A DNA stretch of 64,000 nucleotides from assembly GCF_009769755.1 (NCBI RefSeq), contig NZ_SDWJ01000001.1:992001-1056000 (forward strand), in the 5' to 3' direction. The notes under the pieces are model-generated. The model was given only the letters and a program-made list of their open reading frames with translations. It did not search any database and was not told the origin of the DNA. Below are positions 21,212-31,398 of this stretch, piece by piece. The DNA comes from Sphingorhabdus profundilacus. GTDB lineage: Bacteria > Pseudomonadota > Alphaproteobacteria > Sphingomonadales > Sphingomonadaceae. How positions within the stretch are numbered: the first letter of the stretch is position 1; every line of letters begins with the position of its first letter. The position numbers were made by a program, and so were the translations under genes.

Positions 21212-22950
21212 AAAAAACTACGCTGCTATTTTTTGCAACTGCACTGGCCCCTTTGTCGACGGTACATGCAAATACCAGCGAAGGATTCCGGGCCATTGTG
21301 TCGGCACAGCCCGCACCTACCGTGTTGAATGCCAATGATAAAGCAGCCTTTGCCGACATTTATAGCGCTATTCGCGGTGAAAAATGGGTTGAGGCCGAAA
21401 AACTGATCGCGATAGCACCGCCAGGGCCAATGGCCGCCATGGCCACCGCCGAACTCTATCTTGCCCCCAATAGCCCCCTTGTCGATGCTGCGAAATTGCA
21501 AGCGCTGTTACAAAGCGCACCCTATTTGCCGCAGGCTGAACAATTGGCGAGAATGGCACGTAAAAGAGGCGTTGAATCACTTCCAGAACGCCCTGGCATC
21601 CGCCGATTTTCGTGGCTTGGCGGCGCGCCCAAGCGGGATTTGCCAAATAATGTTGCAAGCGATGCATTGCGAAACGAATTGCAGCTTTTCATTAAAAATG
21701 ATGATCCGGCATCCGCAGAATTGTTGTTGGAAAGCAAGTCGGCCGAACTGTCTCCCGATGCGCTCACCGAATTGCGATATCGCGTTTCCTGGTCCTACTA
21801 TATTGAAAATGATGACCTCTCGGCAAAGCGCTTGGCGGGTATTGCCCGCGTAGGCGGCGGGGAATGGGGAACGCAGGCAGCGTGGGCCTATGGCCTTGCA
21901 TCATGGCGTTTAAAGGATTTTGACAGCGCCTTCGACGCATTTGATACGGTTGCGCGGCTGGCGACAAATGACGATTTGAAAGCTGCTGGGCTGTTTTGGA
22001 GCGCGCGTGCGGCGATGGCGGCAAAGCAGCCACAACAAATACAGGCCCGGATGCAACGGGCCGCACAATTGCCCGAAACTTTTTACGGTCTTCTGGCGAG
22101 TGAATCATTGGGCATGGAACCGATCGCCCGCAAAGCGGCGAAAATATCCAAGCTTGATTGGAACGCCCTAAAATCCCAGGAAAACGCATTTTTGGCGGTT
22201 GCGTTGACCGAAATTGGGCAGACGAAACTGGCCGATGAGGCTTTACGTTATCAGGCAAAAATCGGTGATGCGCGTCAGCATTCTAATTTGGCGCAACTCG
22301 CCGGATCCCTCAACCTTGCTTCGACCCAATTTTGGTTGGGACATTATGGGCCATCGCGGGATCAAAGCAGTGCCATGTCCAGATATCCCATGCCGAATTG
22401 GGAACCAAGCGGTGGGTGGCGCGTTTCGCCGTCGCTTGTTTATGCACATACCTTGCAAGAATCGTCGTTTCGCACCGATGTAGTCAGTGCGGCGGGAGCC
22501 CGCGGCCTGATGCAAGTGCGCCCGGGCACCGCGCAAGATATTGCGCGCGCCCGCGGAAACAGCGTCACGCCATCCGAACTGAGCCTGCCATCTGTCAATC
22601 TTGAATATGGGCAGTCTTATCTTGAAAGATTACGGGATATGCCAGCGACCGGTGGGCTTTTGCCCAAAGTTATCGCGGCCTATAATGCCGGACCGACGCC
22701 ATTGGCCCGATGGAATTTGGAAATACGCGACAATGGCGATCCATTACTTTTTGTTGAATCGATTCCATATTGGGAAACGCGCGGTTACGTTACCATCGTT
22801 TTGCGGAATTACTGGATTTATGAAATGCGTGAAAACAAGGCATCAGGTAGTCTAACGGGGCTTGCACAACTTCTCTGGCCCAATTTTCCCGATGGTGAAG
22901 GAAATGTCGTCGCCCGCCGCATATCAGGAGGTTCCATTGCCGCTCGATGA
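21208..22950 (+). CDS. Soluble lytic murein transglycosylase
   Basis: Periplasmic enzyme that cleaves peptidoglycan glycan strands. The GTG start at 21208 overlaps the previous stop and gives a signal peptide (KKTTLLFFATALAPLSTVHA). The long alpha-helical N-terminal part is Slt70-like, and the C-terminal SLT domain has the catalytic glutamate in LQESSFR (Glu418) followed by GARGLMQVRPGTA and AAYNAGP. 580 residues. Confidence 0.92.
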   Translation: MKKTTLLFFATALAPLSTVHANTSEGFRAIVSAQPAPTVLNANDKAAFADIYSAIRGEKWVEAEKLIAIAPPGPMAAMATAELYLAPNSPLVDAAKLQALLQSAPYLPQAEQLARMARKRGVESLPERPGIRRFSWLGGAPKRDLPNNVASDALRNELQLFIKNDDPASAELLLESKSAELSPDALTELRYRVSWSYYIENDDLSAKRLAGIARVGGGEWGTQAAWAYGLASWRLKDFDSAFDAFDTVARLATNDDLKAAGLFWSARAAMAAKQPQQIQARMQRAAQLPETFYGLLASESLGMEPIARKAAKISKLDWNALKSQENAFLAVALTEIGQTKLADEALRYQAKIGDARQHSNLAQLAGSLNLASTQFWLGHYGPSRDQSSAMSRYPMPNWEPSGGWRVSPSLVYAHTLQESSFRTDVVSAAGARGLMQVRPGTAQDIARARGNSVTPSELSLPSVNLEYGQSYLERLRDMPATGGLLPKVIAAYNAGPTPLARWNLEIRDNGDPLLFVESIPYWETRGYVTIVLRNYWIYEMRENKASGSLTGLAQLLWPNFPDGEGNVVARRISGGSIAAR

Positions 22951-23464
22951 AAGCAGCCCGTTCAAGCCCGTGAACATCGCATTATTGACGGTGTCCGATA
23001 CCCGCACGACCGATGATGATAGCAGCGGGAATATTCTGGCGGACCGGATCGCCGCAGCAGGTCATAAAATTGTCGAACGTGCGATTTTACGCGACGATGT
23101 CGCGATGATCACCGCACGTCTGCACAATTGGATCGATGACGAGCGCATTGACGTGGTGATATCCACAGGCGGAACGGGACTGACCGGCCGTGATGTCACG
23201 CCGGAAGCTTTGGATCGTGTAAAGTCGAAAGATATTCCCGGTTTTGGCGAGTTATTTCGGTGGCTCAGCTTTGCCAATATAGGCACTTCCACGATCCAGT
23301 CGCGTGCCTGCGCTGTATTGGCACGGGGGACCTATATATTTGCTCTTCCCGGTTCAAATGGCGCGGTGAAAGATGGCTGGGACCAAATTCTGGTGCATCA
23401 ACTCGACAGTCGACATCGGCCCTGTAACTTTGTGGAATTGATGCCAAGACTACGCGAGGTCTAG
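22904..23464 (+). CDS. moaB: Molybdenum cofactor biosynthesis protein B
   Basis: MoaB/Mog-type protein that binds molybdopterin and can adenylate it. Visible motifs: NIALLTVSDTRT near the N-terminus, VISTGGTGLTGRDVTPEA in the middle and FALPGSNGAVKD toward the end. The start is uncertain: ATG 22904 (186 residues) is used; ATG 22892 is possible. It overlaps the lytic transglycosylase gene by about 47 bases. Confidence 0.9.
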   Translation: MSSPAAYQEVPLPLDESSPFKPVNIALLTVSDTRTTDDDSSGNILADRIAAAGHKIVERAILRDDVAMITARLHNWIDDERIDVVISTGGTGLTGRDVTPEALDRVKSKDIPGFGELFRWLSFANIGTSTIQSRACAVLARGTYIFALPGSNGAVKDGWDQILVHQLDSRHRPCNFVELMPRLREV

Positions 23465-23506
23465 TTTGTTCTTTATTTGTTCCTGAACTTGTGCAATAAA
23501 GGTCAT

Positions 23507-24595
23507 GTGCAAAAGGCAAACCATCCTGACTCGAAAAAAGGGCGCGGCGCTCCTTCAAACCGGACTTCTCTGAGGTTTAATCTACCTGATCGAGAATGGG
23601 ATGGCGACTGGATGGACGGATGCCAGGTACATGATGGTGGTGCGCCGCAATTGCGTACAACAGTGACCGAGGAACATCCCAAATCCATTTTAAGTTTCAA
23701 TACATCCCCCGACCTTCCTTTTGACAGATCCGTCAATGCCTATCGAGGGTGTGAACATGGTTGCATCTATTGTTACGCCCGCCCTAGCCACGCCTTTCAT
23801 GATCTTTCCCCAGGTCTGGATTTTGAAAGTCGGCTATTTGCCAAACCCGATGCTGCAAAGCTTTTACGCAAAACACTTTCCAAGCCGGGTTATCGTCCGG
23901 CACCGATTGCGATAGGCACCAACACCGACCCGTATCAACCCATTGAACGAACTTACCGCATTACCCGCCAAATACTGGAAGTGATGGCCGAAACACGCCA
24001 TCCGATCGTCATTACGACAAAGTCGGCAAAAGTGACGGATGACATTGCCTTATTGGCTGATCTGGCGAAGGATCAACTGACAGGAGTTGCGCTTTCGGTT
24101 ACCACACTTGATGCAAAGCTTGCGCGGATATTGGAACCAAGGGCATCGACACCGATGAAACGGCTGGATGCGGTGCGCGATTTGGCCGATGCCGGAATTT
24201 ATGTACATGTAAATATCGCGCCGATCATACCTGCGATAACTGACCATGAAATTGAATCGATCGTGGCCGCCGCTGCCGTTCATGGTGCGCGCAGCATATC
24301 GTGGATCCCCATCCGCCTTCCCCATGAAGTCGCACCATTGTTTCGTAATTGGCTGGATATGCATTTTCCGGACCGGGCGGACAAGGTGATGCGCATCATT
24401 CATGATCTACGAGGTGGTAAAGACAATGACCCGGCCTTTTTCAGCCGGATGCTCGGTGTCGGCGCTTGGGCCGATTTGATAAGGTCACGGATACGGATCG
24501 CCAAAGCCAAACATGCACTCGACAATTCCAAATGGAACATACGAAGCGACTTGTTTGTACCACCCAATTGCGATGGGCAACTCAGCCTGTTTTAG
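23507..24595 (+). CDS. PA0069-family radical SAM protein
   Basis: Radical SAM protein with the cluster motif GCEHGCIYCYARPSH (Cys82, Cys86, Cys89 from GTG 23507). That GTG has AAAGG about five bases upstream and gives 362 residues. Members are often called spore photolyase-like or DNA repair photolyase-like, but the reaction of this group is not established. Ends three bases before the convergent DUF1330-like gene. Confidence 0.85.
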   Translation: MQKANHPDSKKGRGAPSNRTSLRFNLPDREWDGDWMDGCQVHDGGAPQLRTTVTEEHPKSILSFNTSPDLPFDRSVNAYRGCEHGCIYCYARPSHAFHDLSPGLDFESRLFAKPDAAKLLRKTLSKPGYRPAPIAIGTNTDPYQPIERTYRITRQILEVMAETRHPIVITTKSAKVTDDIALLADLAKDQLTGVALSVTTLDAKLARILEPRASTPMKRLDAVRDLADAGIYVHVNIAPIIPAITDHEIESIVAAAAVHGARSISWIPIRLPHEVAPLFRNWLDMHFPDRADKVMRIIHDLRGGKDNDPAFFSRMLGVGAWADLIRSRIRIAKAKHALDNSKWNIRSDLFVPPNCDGQLSLF

Positions 24596-24597
24596 AC

Positions 24598-25035
24598 TTA
24601 GCCAAAGCTGCTTTCGTCGCCATCCAATGGTTTAAAACGGATCAGCCTGCTCGTCTGGATCGCCGCTTGCCTGTTTACGACTGCTTTTCGATATTCGGCA
24701 TCGGTGACCATATCCATGAATGCGGCGCTGTTGGGGTAACGGGCGATGAACGACATATCCCATTGCTTGTCATCCGGACCTATAACCATCGCTTCCATCT
24801 GGCCGCGCCAGATGATCGTACCGCCAACACGCTGGAAAATCGGACCGCTCGTTTTGCCATATTCACGATAGGCTTGTTCCCCGCTCCAACCCTGAGATGC
24901 ATGTGGATGGTCGGCTGGATAGCGCGCTACGGCATTGAAACGTAGCAGGTTCAGCATATTGATCGGCACGTCGCGCGGCAAGGATTTGAATAGGTCAAAT
25001 GCTTCACGCGTAGGGTCAATATAGGCGTCGGTCAT
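24598..25035 (-). CDS. DUF1330-like small protein
   Basis: 145 residues, ferredoxin-like dimeric barrel type judging from NMLNLLRFNAVARYP and the WDMSFIARYPNSAAFMDM segment typical of DUF1330 proteins. Function unknown. It lies three bases after the acyl-CoA ligase stop and is probably in its operon. Confidence 0.75.
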   Translation of the reverse strand: MTDAYIDPTREAFDLFKSLPRDVPINMLNLLRFNAVARYPADHPHASQGWSGEQAYREYGKTSGPIFQRVGGTIIWRGQMEAMVIGPDDKQWDMSFIARYPNSAAFMDMVTDAEYRKAVVNRQAAIQTSRLIRFKPLDGDESSFG

Positions 25036-25038
25036 AAC

Positions 25039-26637
25039 TTAACCCTCCAAAACCAAGTCTTTGAATTGTTGACGCAAGGCTACTTTTTGAATTTTACCGG
25101 TTCCAGTGTGCGGCAATTCATCGACAAATAAAACGCGGTCAGGCATCCACCATTTAACGATACGTTCCGCAAGATAGGCTTTCACTGCGGCTTCGTCTAT
25201 GTCTGCCCCCGGCTTTTTCACCGCAATCAGTACGGGCCGTTCGTCCCATTTGGGATGGGGTATACCAATCGCACCCGCCTCCGCTATGCCGGGACAACCT
25301 ACGGCGATGTTTTCAAGCTCGACGGAACTAATCCATTCCCCGCCCGATTTGATCACATCCTTCACCCTGTCGGTAATCTGCATTGTCCCATCCGGGTGCA
25401 ATACCGACACATCCCCTGTGTCAAACCACTGTTCGGCATCGACTGTGTCGGCGTCGGCCTTGAAATAGCGTTTGATTACCCAAGGGCCGCGAATTTGGAG
25501 GGCACCCGATGTCACACCGTCACGCGGGGCCACATTGCCATCCTTGTCAATGACCCGCAATTCGACACCAAAAGGAACCCTGCCCTGTTTGCAAACAACA
25601 TCTATTTGTTCATCAAGTGTCAACTCATCCCAATTAGGTGTCGGCGCGCCCATTGTGCCGATGGGTGAAGTTTCCGTCATTCCCCAGGCATGGCTGACCC
25701 TAACACCTGATTTCATTAATCGTTCGATCATGCCACGCGGCGCCGCAGATCCGCCGATGGTCACCAAACGCAGTTTGCCAAGCGACGCATCTCGCCCCGC
25801 AGCGGATTCCGCATCAAGATGCCCAAACATGGAAAGCCACACGGTGGGAACGCCTGCGCTATGGGTAATGCCTTCATCCAGTATCAGCCGGTGCAAAATC
25901 GGCGCTTCATTAGTTGCCGAAAAAACAAATTTAACGCCTGCTGCAGCTCCTGCAAAAGGCAGACCCCAACTGGCGGCATGAAACATCGGCACGATCGGAA
26001 GCAACGCTGCTTGTGGGCTGAGATCGAATATTGCCGGTGCAATTTCGGCCATCGCATGCAACATTGTTGATCGATGTTGGTACAAAACACCTTTTGGGTT
26101 GCCTGTTGTGCCGCTGGTGTAACACAGCATGCATGGGTCGCGTTCGTCGCCTGTAGCCCATTCATAATGACCGTCTTGGGCAGCTATTAAGGCGCCATAG
26201 CTTTCGGCATCATCAAATATGATGTAATGCTCAACCGTTTTTAAATGCGGCTTTAATCGTTCGATTACGGGTTGAAACGCAGCATCATACATCAATACTT
26301 TGTCTTCGGCATGATTCATGATGTAGATCAGGTCTTCGTCGAACAGCCGAATATTGACAGTGTGAATTACGCCGCCAAAGCCGATCGCACCATACCATGC
26401 CGCAAGATGACGGTGGTGGTTCATCGCAAAGGTTGCGATGCGGTCGCCTTTTTCAAGGCCAAATCCGTTAAAGGCTTGCGACAATTTGCGAGCCTCGTCG
26501 GCAACGCCGGCCCAGTTTGAGCGTTCAATGCTGCCATCGGCCCAGCGCGTCACAATTTCACGGGTGCCATGCTCACGCGCCGCATAGTCGATCAATTGCG
26601 TGACCCGAAGGTCCCAATCCTGCATGCTGCCCTGCAT
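25039..26637 (-). CDS. Long-chain fatty acyl-CoA ligase
   Basis: AMP-forming acyl-CoA synthetase, 532 residues. The P-loop-like motif YTSGTTGNPKGV is at 173-184, HAWGMTETSP is the A5-type motif, and the C-terminal catalytic lysine lies in HTGTGKIQK. Overall sequence resembles medium/long-chain enzymes. Substrate length cannot be fixed. It may serve beta-oxidation together with the ETF-QO seen at 19 kb. Confidence 0.9.
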   Translation of the reverse strand: MQGSMQDWDLRVTQLIDYAAREHGTREIVTRWADGSIERSNWAGVADEARKLSQAFNGFGLEKGDRIATFAMNHHRHLAAWYGAIGFGGVIHTVNIRLFDEDLIYIMNHAEDKVLMYDAAFQPVIERLKPHLKTVEHYIIFDDAESYGALIAAQDGHYEWATGDERDPCMLCYTSGTTGNPKGVLYQHRSTMLHAMAEIAPAIFDLSPQAALLPIVPMFHAASWGLPFAGAAAGVKFVFSATNEAPILHRLILDEGITHSAGVPTVWLSMFGHLDAESAAGRDASLGKLRLVTIGGSAAPRGMIERLMKSGVRVSHAWGMTETSPIGTMGAPTPNWDELTLDEQIDVVCKQGRVPFGVELRVIDKDGNVAPRDGVTSGALQIRGPWVIKRYFKADADTVDAEQWFDTGDVSVLHPDGTMQITDRVKDVIKSGGEWISSVELENIAVGCPGIAEAGAIGIPHPKWDERPVLIAVKKPGADIDEAAVKAYLAERIVKWWMPDRVLFVDELPHTGTGKIQKVALRQQFKDLVLEG

Positions 26638-26661
26638 TGTTCTCTCCTGTTTTTTATATCT

Positions 26662-29600
26662 TTAATGTACCAATGCCAAAACAGGCCCCAAGGGCGCAAG
26701 CTCTACATTATCGACACCTTCTATCGATTTCACTTTATCCAGCAATGACGCGTCCAATTGGTAGCGGCGGCCCAGCATGATATGTGTCCATCGGCCATCT
26801 GCTGTGCGCGTTTTGACCACCAGTTCGCTTTTACCACCATGCAAGGGTTCCACCAGTTGCGCCAGTTGCGACATCCCCGTTTCGCTAATAATATCAAGTT
26901 GCATCTTCAGACGCGCATTGCTTGTCAGGCTGGCAAGTGGTTTTGCGTTCTTAACCGTAAAGCTGGGAACTTCATCACCCGGCCGCATATCCATTTCACA
27001 CGAAAGCAATAGACAAGCCGCTTCTTTCGCCCATTCGGACAATTGCACGCCGACGGCTTCATCGAAACAGCGTACCGAAAACTGGCCGCTTTGATCGGAA
27101 AAGTCGGCAACCATGAAACGCTTGCCTTTGCGTGATTCTCGCCAGCGAACGCCTTCGATCAAGGCTGACATTGTTGCGGCGCGGCGCACGCCTTCTGGGA
27201 TTGGACCGCTTTCAAGCCAAATACTATATGATTTCGCACCGTGACTGGCAGCGATGGCATCGAATTGGGAACAGGGGTGGGCCGAAAAATAAAAGCCAAA
27301 CGCCTCTTTTTCCCGGTTCATCTGTTCGCCCAAAGTCCAGTGCAAATTCTGGTCGATCCGCAATTTTGCGATATCGGATCCACCTTCACCAAATAGCCCG
27401 CCTTGGCCACTTTCACGCGAATCGCGTGCAGATTGTGCTGCTGCCAACAAGGTTTCGGCGGCGGCATGGACCGCTGCCCGATTGGAATCTAGTGAATCAA
27501 ACGCACCCGATGCCGCAAGATTTTCAAGGCTGCGTCGGTTCAATTGTGCAGGATCAGCCCGGTTGGCAAAGTCATCAAGGCTGGCAAAAGGGCCAGCGGT
27601 ATCACGTTCAGCCACCAACACTTCCATCGCACGTTCGCCTACATTTTTTACGCCGCCCAGGGCATAACGAACAGCAAGCCCCCCTTCACCATCACTTTCG
27701 ACAATATATTCGGCTTCGCTGCGATTGACGTCGGGCGGCAAGCAGACAATGCCCAGTCGACGCATATCATCAATGAAAATACCAAGCTTGTCAGTCTGGT
27801 GCATATCAAAGCACATGGATGCGGCAAAAAACTCCTCGGGATGGTGCGTTTTTAACCAGGCAGTCTGGTAAGCAAGTACAGCATAGGCCGCCGCATGGCT
27901 CTTGTTAAAACCATAGCCGGCAAATTTGTCGATCAAATCAAACAATTCATTGGCACGGTTGGGTGGAATGTCGTGCGTCGCACACCCTGTCACGAAACGT
28001 CCGCGCTGCGCGTCCATTTCCGACTGGACCTTTTTACCCATGGCACGGCGTAAAAGATCGGCCTCGCCCAAGCTGTAGCCCGCCAATATTTGCGCGGCCT
28101 GCATAACCTGTTCCTGATAAACAAAAATTCCGTAGGTTTCGTTTAAAACTGGTTCCAGCAAATGATGCGGATATTCAATTGTCTCTTCGCCATTTTTTCG
28201 GCGACCGAACATCGGAATATTATCCATGGGTCCCGGTCGATACAACGACACGAGCGCGATGATGTCACCAAAATTGGTCGGCTTAACCGCGGCCAATGTC
28301 CTTCGCATTCCTTCGGATTCCAGCTGGAACACGCCGACCGTATCACCCCGTTGAAGCAATTCATACACAGCCGGATCATCATGCGGCAACAGGTCAAGAT
28401 TGATTTCGACACCGCGTTTGGCAAGCATCTGGCTTGCTTTCTGCAAGACCGATAATGTTTTCAGCCCGAGAAAATCGAATTTTACCAGACCAGCGCTTTC
28501 GACATATTTCATGTCAAATTGCGTAACCGGCATGTCCGAACGTGGATCGCGATATAAGGGCGCCAGTTCGGACAATTCCCGATCGCCAATGACCACACCT
28601 GCCGCATGGGTTGAACTGTGACGTGGCAAGCCTTCCAACTTCATTGCCAGATCAAATAGCCGCCTGACTTGGTCATCGCGCCGATATTCTTCGCGTAGTT
28701 CGGCCACACCACCAAGCGCACGCTTCAAATCCCACGGATCCGTGGGGTGATTGGGAACCTGCTTGCACAGACGATCAACCTGACCATAGCTCATTTGCAG
28801 AACGCGGCCGGTGTCGCGCAGCACTGCCCGGGCCTTTAACTTTCCGAAAGTGATAATCTGGGCAACCTGCCGTGAGCCATATTTTTTCTGCACATAACGG
28901 ATAACTTCCCCCCGCCTCGTTTCGCAGAAATCGATATCGAAGTCGGGCATCGACACACGATCCGGGTTCAAAAACCGTTCAAACAGCAGGCCAAGTTTGA
29001 TGGGGTCCAGATCGGTAATCGTGAGCGCCCACGCCACCAGCGATCCAGCGCCGGATCCACGGCCCGGTCCGACTGCAATATCCTGCTCCTTTGCCCATTT
29101 GATGAAATCCGCAACGATCAGGAAATATCCGGGGAAGCCCATTGTGCAGATGACATCGGCTTCAAATTGCAGCCGATCAAAATAGAGCTGTCGCTCGGCC
29201 AAGTCGGTAATACCAGCGGTCTCAAGACGCTTTTCAAGTCCAGCGCGCGCATCATCACGTAATTGCCTGTCTTCTGCGGCCCGGTCACCGGCAAGACTGG
29301 GCAGGATTGGGTTACGATAAGGTGCACCGATTGCACAGCGTCTCGCAACAACCAAGCTATTGGCCAGCGCCTCAGGCACATCGGCAAATAGTTCCGCCAT
29401 CTGCTTACCGGTTTTGATCCAGGTTTCGCGACTGCTTTTGCGGCGGTCCTGATTTTCGACATATTCACCATCGGCAATACACAGCATGGCATCATGCGCG
29501 TCGAAAAATTCCGGCTCGGCAAAAAATGCGGGGTTTGTAGCGACCAGAGGTACGTTATGCGCGTAGGCCAAATCGATCAGCGCACTTTCTGCTGCATCTT

Positions 29601-30144
29601 CCACCGGGTCGCGGCGTCGGCTCAATTCTACATAGAGTCGGTCAGGAAACAAAGTCTTCAACCGGTGCAGATAATCCAGTGCCGTATTTGCCTGCCCCGC
29701 CGCAAGCAAGCGCGCCAGCGCCCCTTCGCCGCCGCCGGTCAGTGCAATGACGCCATCGGTCAGGCCCGTTAGCTGTTCAAAAGTAACATGTGCATCAAAT
29801 TCCTCGGGCCGGTCGAGATGCGCCATGGATACAAGGCGGCACAAATTATGATAACCAGCTTCATCCTGTGCATAGAGTGGCAACCAGTCGCGAACAAATT
29901 GCCCGTCACCCGAAGGCCGTCGCACCGCCAGCAAGGTCCCGATAACCGGCTGTATACCCTTTGCTTTCGCGCCATCCTGAAAAGGCATGACACCATAAAG
30001 CCCGTTACGGTCGCAAATGGCAATGGCTGGAAAGCCCAGTTTCCTAGCGGTTTCACCAATGGCTTTCGGCTCTATTGCCCCTTCCAGCATGGTATATGCC
30101 GAAAAAACACGCAATGGTATGAACGGGACAAAGGCCATTGGCAC
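26662..30144 (-). CDS. dnaE: DNA polymerase III alpha subunit
   Basis: Replicative DNA polymerase. 1160 residues, full length: N-terminal PHP domain starting VFSAYTMLEGAIEP, then the catalytic PDFDIDF motif at 400-406 (aspartates 401 and 403, the same numbers as in E. coli), the fingers, a tandem HhH region and the C-terminal OB fold. The initiator could be either of two ATGs six bases apart. It is a single gene with no frameshift. Confidence 0.97.
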   Translation of the reverse strand: MPMAFVPFIPLRVFSAYTMLEGAIEPKAIGETARKLGFPAIAICDRNGLYGVMPFQDGAKAKGIQPVIGTLLAVRRPSGDGQFVRDWLPLYAQDEAGYHNLCRLVSMAHLDRPEEFDAHVTFEQLTGLTDGVIALTGGGEGALARLLAAGQANTALDYLHRLKTLFPDRLYVELSRRRDPVEDAAESALIDLAYAHNVPLVATNPAFFAEPEFFDAHDAMLCIADGEYVENQDRRKSSRETWIKTGKQMAELFADVPEALANSLVVARRCAIGAPYRNPILPSLAGDRAAEDRQLRDDARAGLEKRLETAGITDLAERQLYFDRLQFEADVICTMGFPGYFLIVADFIKWAKEQDIAVGPGRGSGAGSLVAWALTITDLDPIKLGLLFERFLNPDRVSMPDFDIDFCETRRGEVIRYVQKKYGSRQVAQIITFGKLKARAVLRDTGRVLQMSYGQVDRLCKQVPNHPTDPWDLKRALGGVAELREEYRRDDQVRRLFDLAMKLEGLPRHSSTHAAGVVIGDRELSELAPLYRDPRSDMPVTQFDMKYVESAGLVKFDFLGLKTLSVLQKASQMLAKRGVEINLDLLPHDDPAVYELLQRGDTVGVFQLESEGMRRTLAAVKPTNFGDIIALVSLYRPGPMDNIPMFGRRKNGEETIEYPHHLLEPVLNETYGIFVYQEQVMQAAQILAGYSLGEADLLRRAMGKKVQSEMDAQRGRFVTGCATHDIPPNRANELFDLIDKFAGYGFNKSHAAAYAVLAYQTAWLKTHHPEEFFAASMCFDMHQTDKLGIFIDDMRRLGIVCLPPDVNRSEAEYIVESDGEGGLAVRYALGGVKNVGERAMEVLVAERDTAGPFASLDDFANRADPAQLNRRSLENLAASGAFDSLDSNRAAVHAAAETLLAAAQSARDSRESGQGGLFGEGGSDIAKLRIDQNLHWTLGEQMNREKEAFGFYFSAHPCSQFDAIAASHGAKSYSIWLESGPIPEGVRRAATMSALIEGVRWRESRKGKRFMVADFSDQSGQFSVRCFDEAVGVQLSEWAKEAACLLLSCEMDMRPGDEVPSFTVKNAKPLASLTSNARLKMQLDIISETGMSQLAQLVEPLHGGKSELVVKTRTADGRWTHIMLGRRYQLDASLLDKVKSIEGVDNVELAPLGPVLALVH

Positions 30145-30211
30145 AGCTTAGGCTGCACCGGACCGATTCGGCAATTTCGCAAGGCTGCTTGGCTGTGGAA
30201 AGTTTTCCGAG

Positions 30212-30700
30212 TTATGCGACCTGCGCCAATAATTTCTCAATATCTTTCGCCAATGCAGCGGGTTTTACCTGAGGGCCGTGCCGGGCGACAACATTGCCCT
30301 TTCGATCAACGAGGAATTTGGTGAAATTCCATTTGATCCCGCGTGACCCCATCAAACCGGCCTGTTGTTTCTTTAGATAATGCCAAAGCGGGTCCTCATT
30401 CTCCCCATTTACATCCACCTTGGCTGCCAATGGAAAAGACACATCATATGTTAAAGAGCAGAAATTCTTGATTTCTTCCTCGTCCCCGGGTTCTTGCGCG
30501 CCGAACTGATTGCAAGGAAAGGCAAGAACTTCAAAACCTTGATCCTTATAAGTGCGATAAAGAGCCTCAAGTCCCTCATATTGTGGAGTGAACCCACATT
30601 TCGAAGCAGTATTGACGACCAGCAACACCTTGCCTGCGTGTTCAGTCATCGCTTCTTCCCGGCCACCGGGCATTTTTACATTGAAATCATATAATGACAT
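30212..30700 (-). CDS. Glutathione peroxidase family protein
   Basis: Thiol peroxidase that reduces hydroperoxides. 162 residues, with peroxidatic Cys35 in NTASKCGFTPQY and the partner motifs FPCNQFG and WNFTKFL. It uses cysteine rather than selenocysteine; many bacterial members prefer thioredoxin over glutathione. It sits between dnaE and lolD. Confidence 0.92.
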   Translation of the reverse strand: MSLYDFNVKMPGGREEAMTEHAGKVLLVVNTASKCGFTPQYEGLEALYRTYKDQGFEVLAFPCNQFGAQEPGDEEEIKNFCSLTYDVSFPLAAKVDVNGENEDPLWHYLKKQQAGLMGSRGIKWNFTKFLVDRKGNVVARHGPQVKPAALAKDIEKLLAQVA

Positions 30701-30726
30701 TACTGCTCTCCCCTAAGGTCCTGACT

Positions 30727-31398
30727 CTAAGCCAATACACCTTCATGCAACCTGAATACACGATCCATCTTTGCCGCGAGTCGCTCATTATGCGTCGCAA
30801 CAATCGCCGCCGATCCTTCACCCCGTACAAGCGCCATAAATTCGCCCAATACGACATCGGCAGTATGTTCATCAAGATTGCCTGTGGGTTCATCGGCCAA
30901 AACCAGCTTGGGCCGGTTGGCCAATGCTCGGGCGACAGCCACACGTTGCTGTTCGCCGCCAGATAATTTGGAGGGTCGGTGATGCAGCCGCTCGGCAAGG
31001 CCAAGCTTGTTTAACAAATGCGTTGCGCGTTCATGGGCAGCAGCAGGAGAGGCATCGGCAATCAATTGTGGCAGTATCACATTTTCAAGCGCATCAAAAT
31101 CAGGCAGCAAATGATGGAATTGATAGACAAAACCAAGCTTTTCCCGACGGATTTCGGTCTGGCGATCAACGCTGGCCGTAGCGACCTCTTCTCCGTCGAC
31201 TTTGATCGATCCGGAAAATCCGCCTTCCAGCAGTCCAACTGCTTGCAATAAGGTGGACTTGCCTGACCCGGACGGCCCCAGCAAGGCAACCAATTCGCCA
31301 GTTTCTACAGCCAGGTTGATGCCGCGTAACACCTCTATTGTGATATCACCTTGCACGAATGTACGTCGTACATCGGTCAATTCGACAATCTTACTCAT
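30727..31398 (-). CDS. lolD: Lipoprotein-releasing ABC transporter ATPase
   Basis: ATPase that powers release of lipoproteins from the inner membrane. 223 residues with Walker [10 protein letters not shown] (41-49), signature [15 protein letters not shown] and Walker [13 protein letters not shown]. The start overlaps the 3' end of the permease gene by eight bases. Confidence 0.93.
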   Translation of the reverse strand: MSKIVELTDVRRTFVQGDITIEVLRGINLAVETGELVALLGPSGSGKSTLLQAVGLLEGGFSGSIKVDGEEVATASVDRQTEIRREKLGFVYQFHHLLPDFDALENVILPQLIADASPAAAHERATHLLNKLGLAERLHHRPSKLSGGEQQRVAVARALANRPKLVLADEPTGNLDEHTADVVLGEFMALVRGEGSAAIVATHNERLAAKMDRVFRLHEGVLA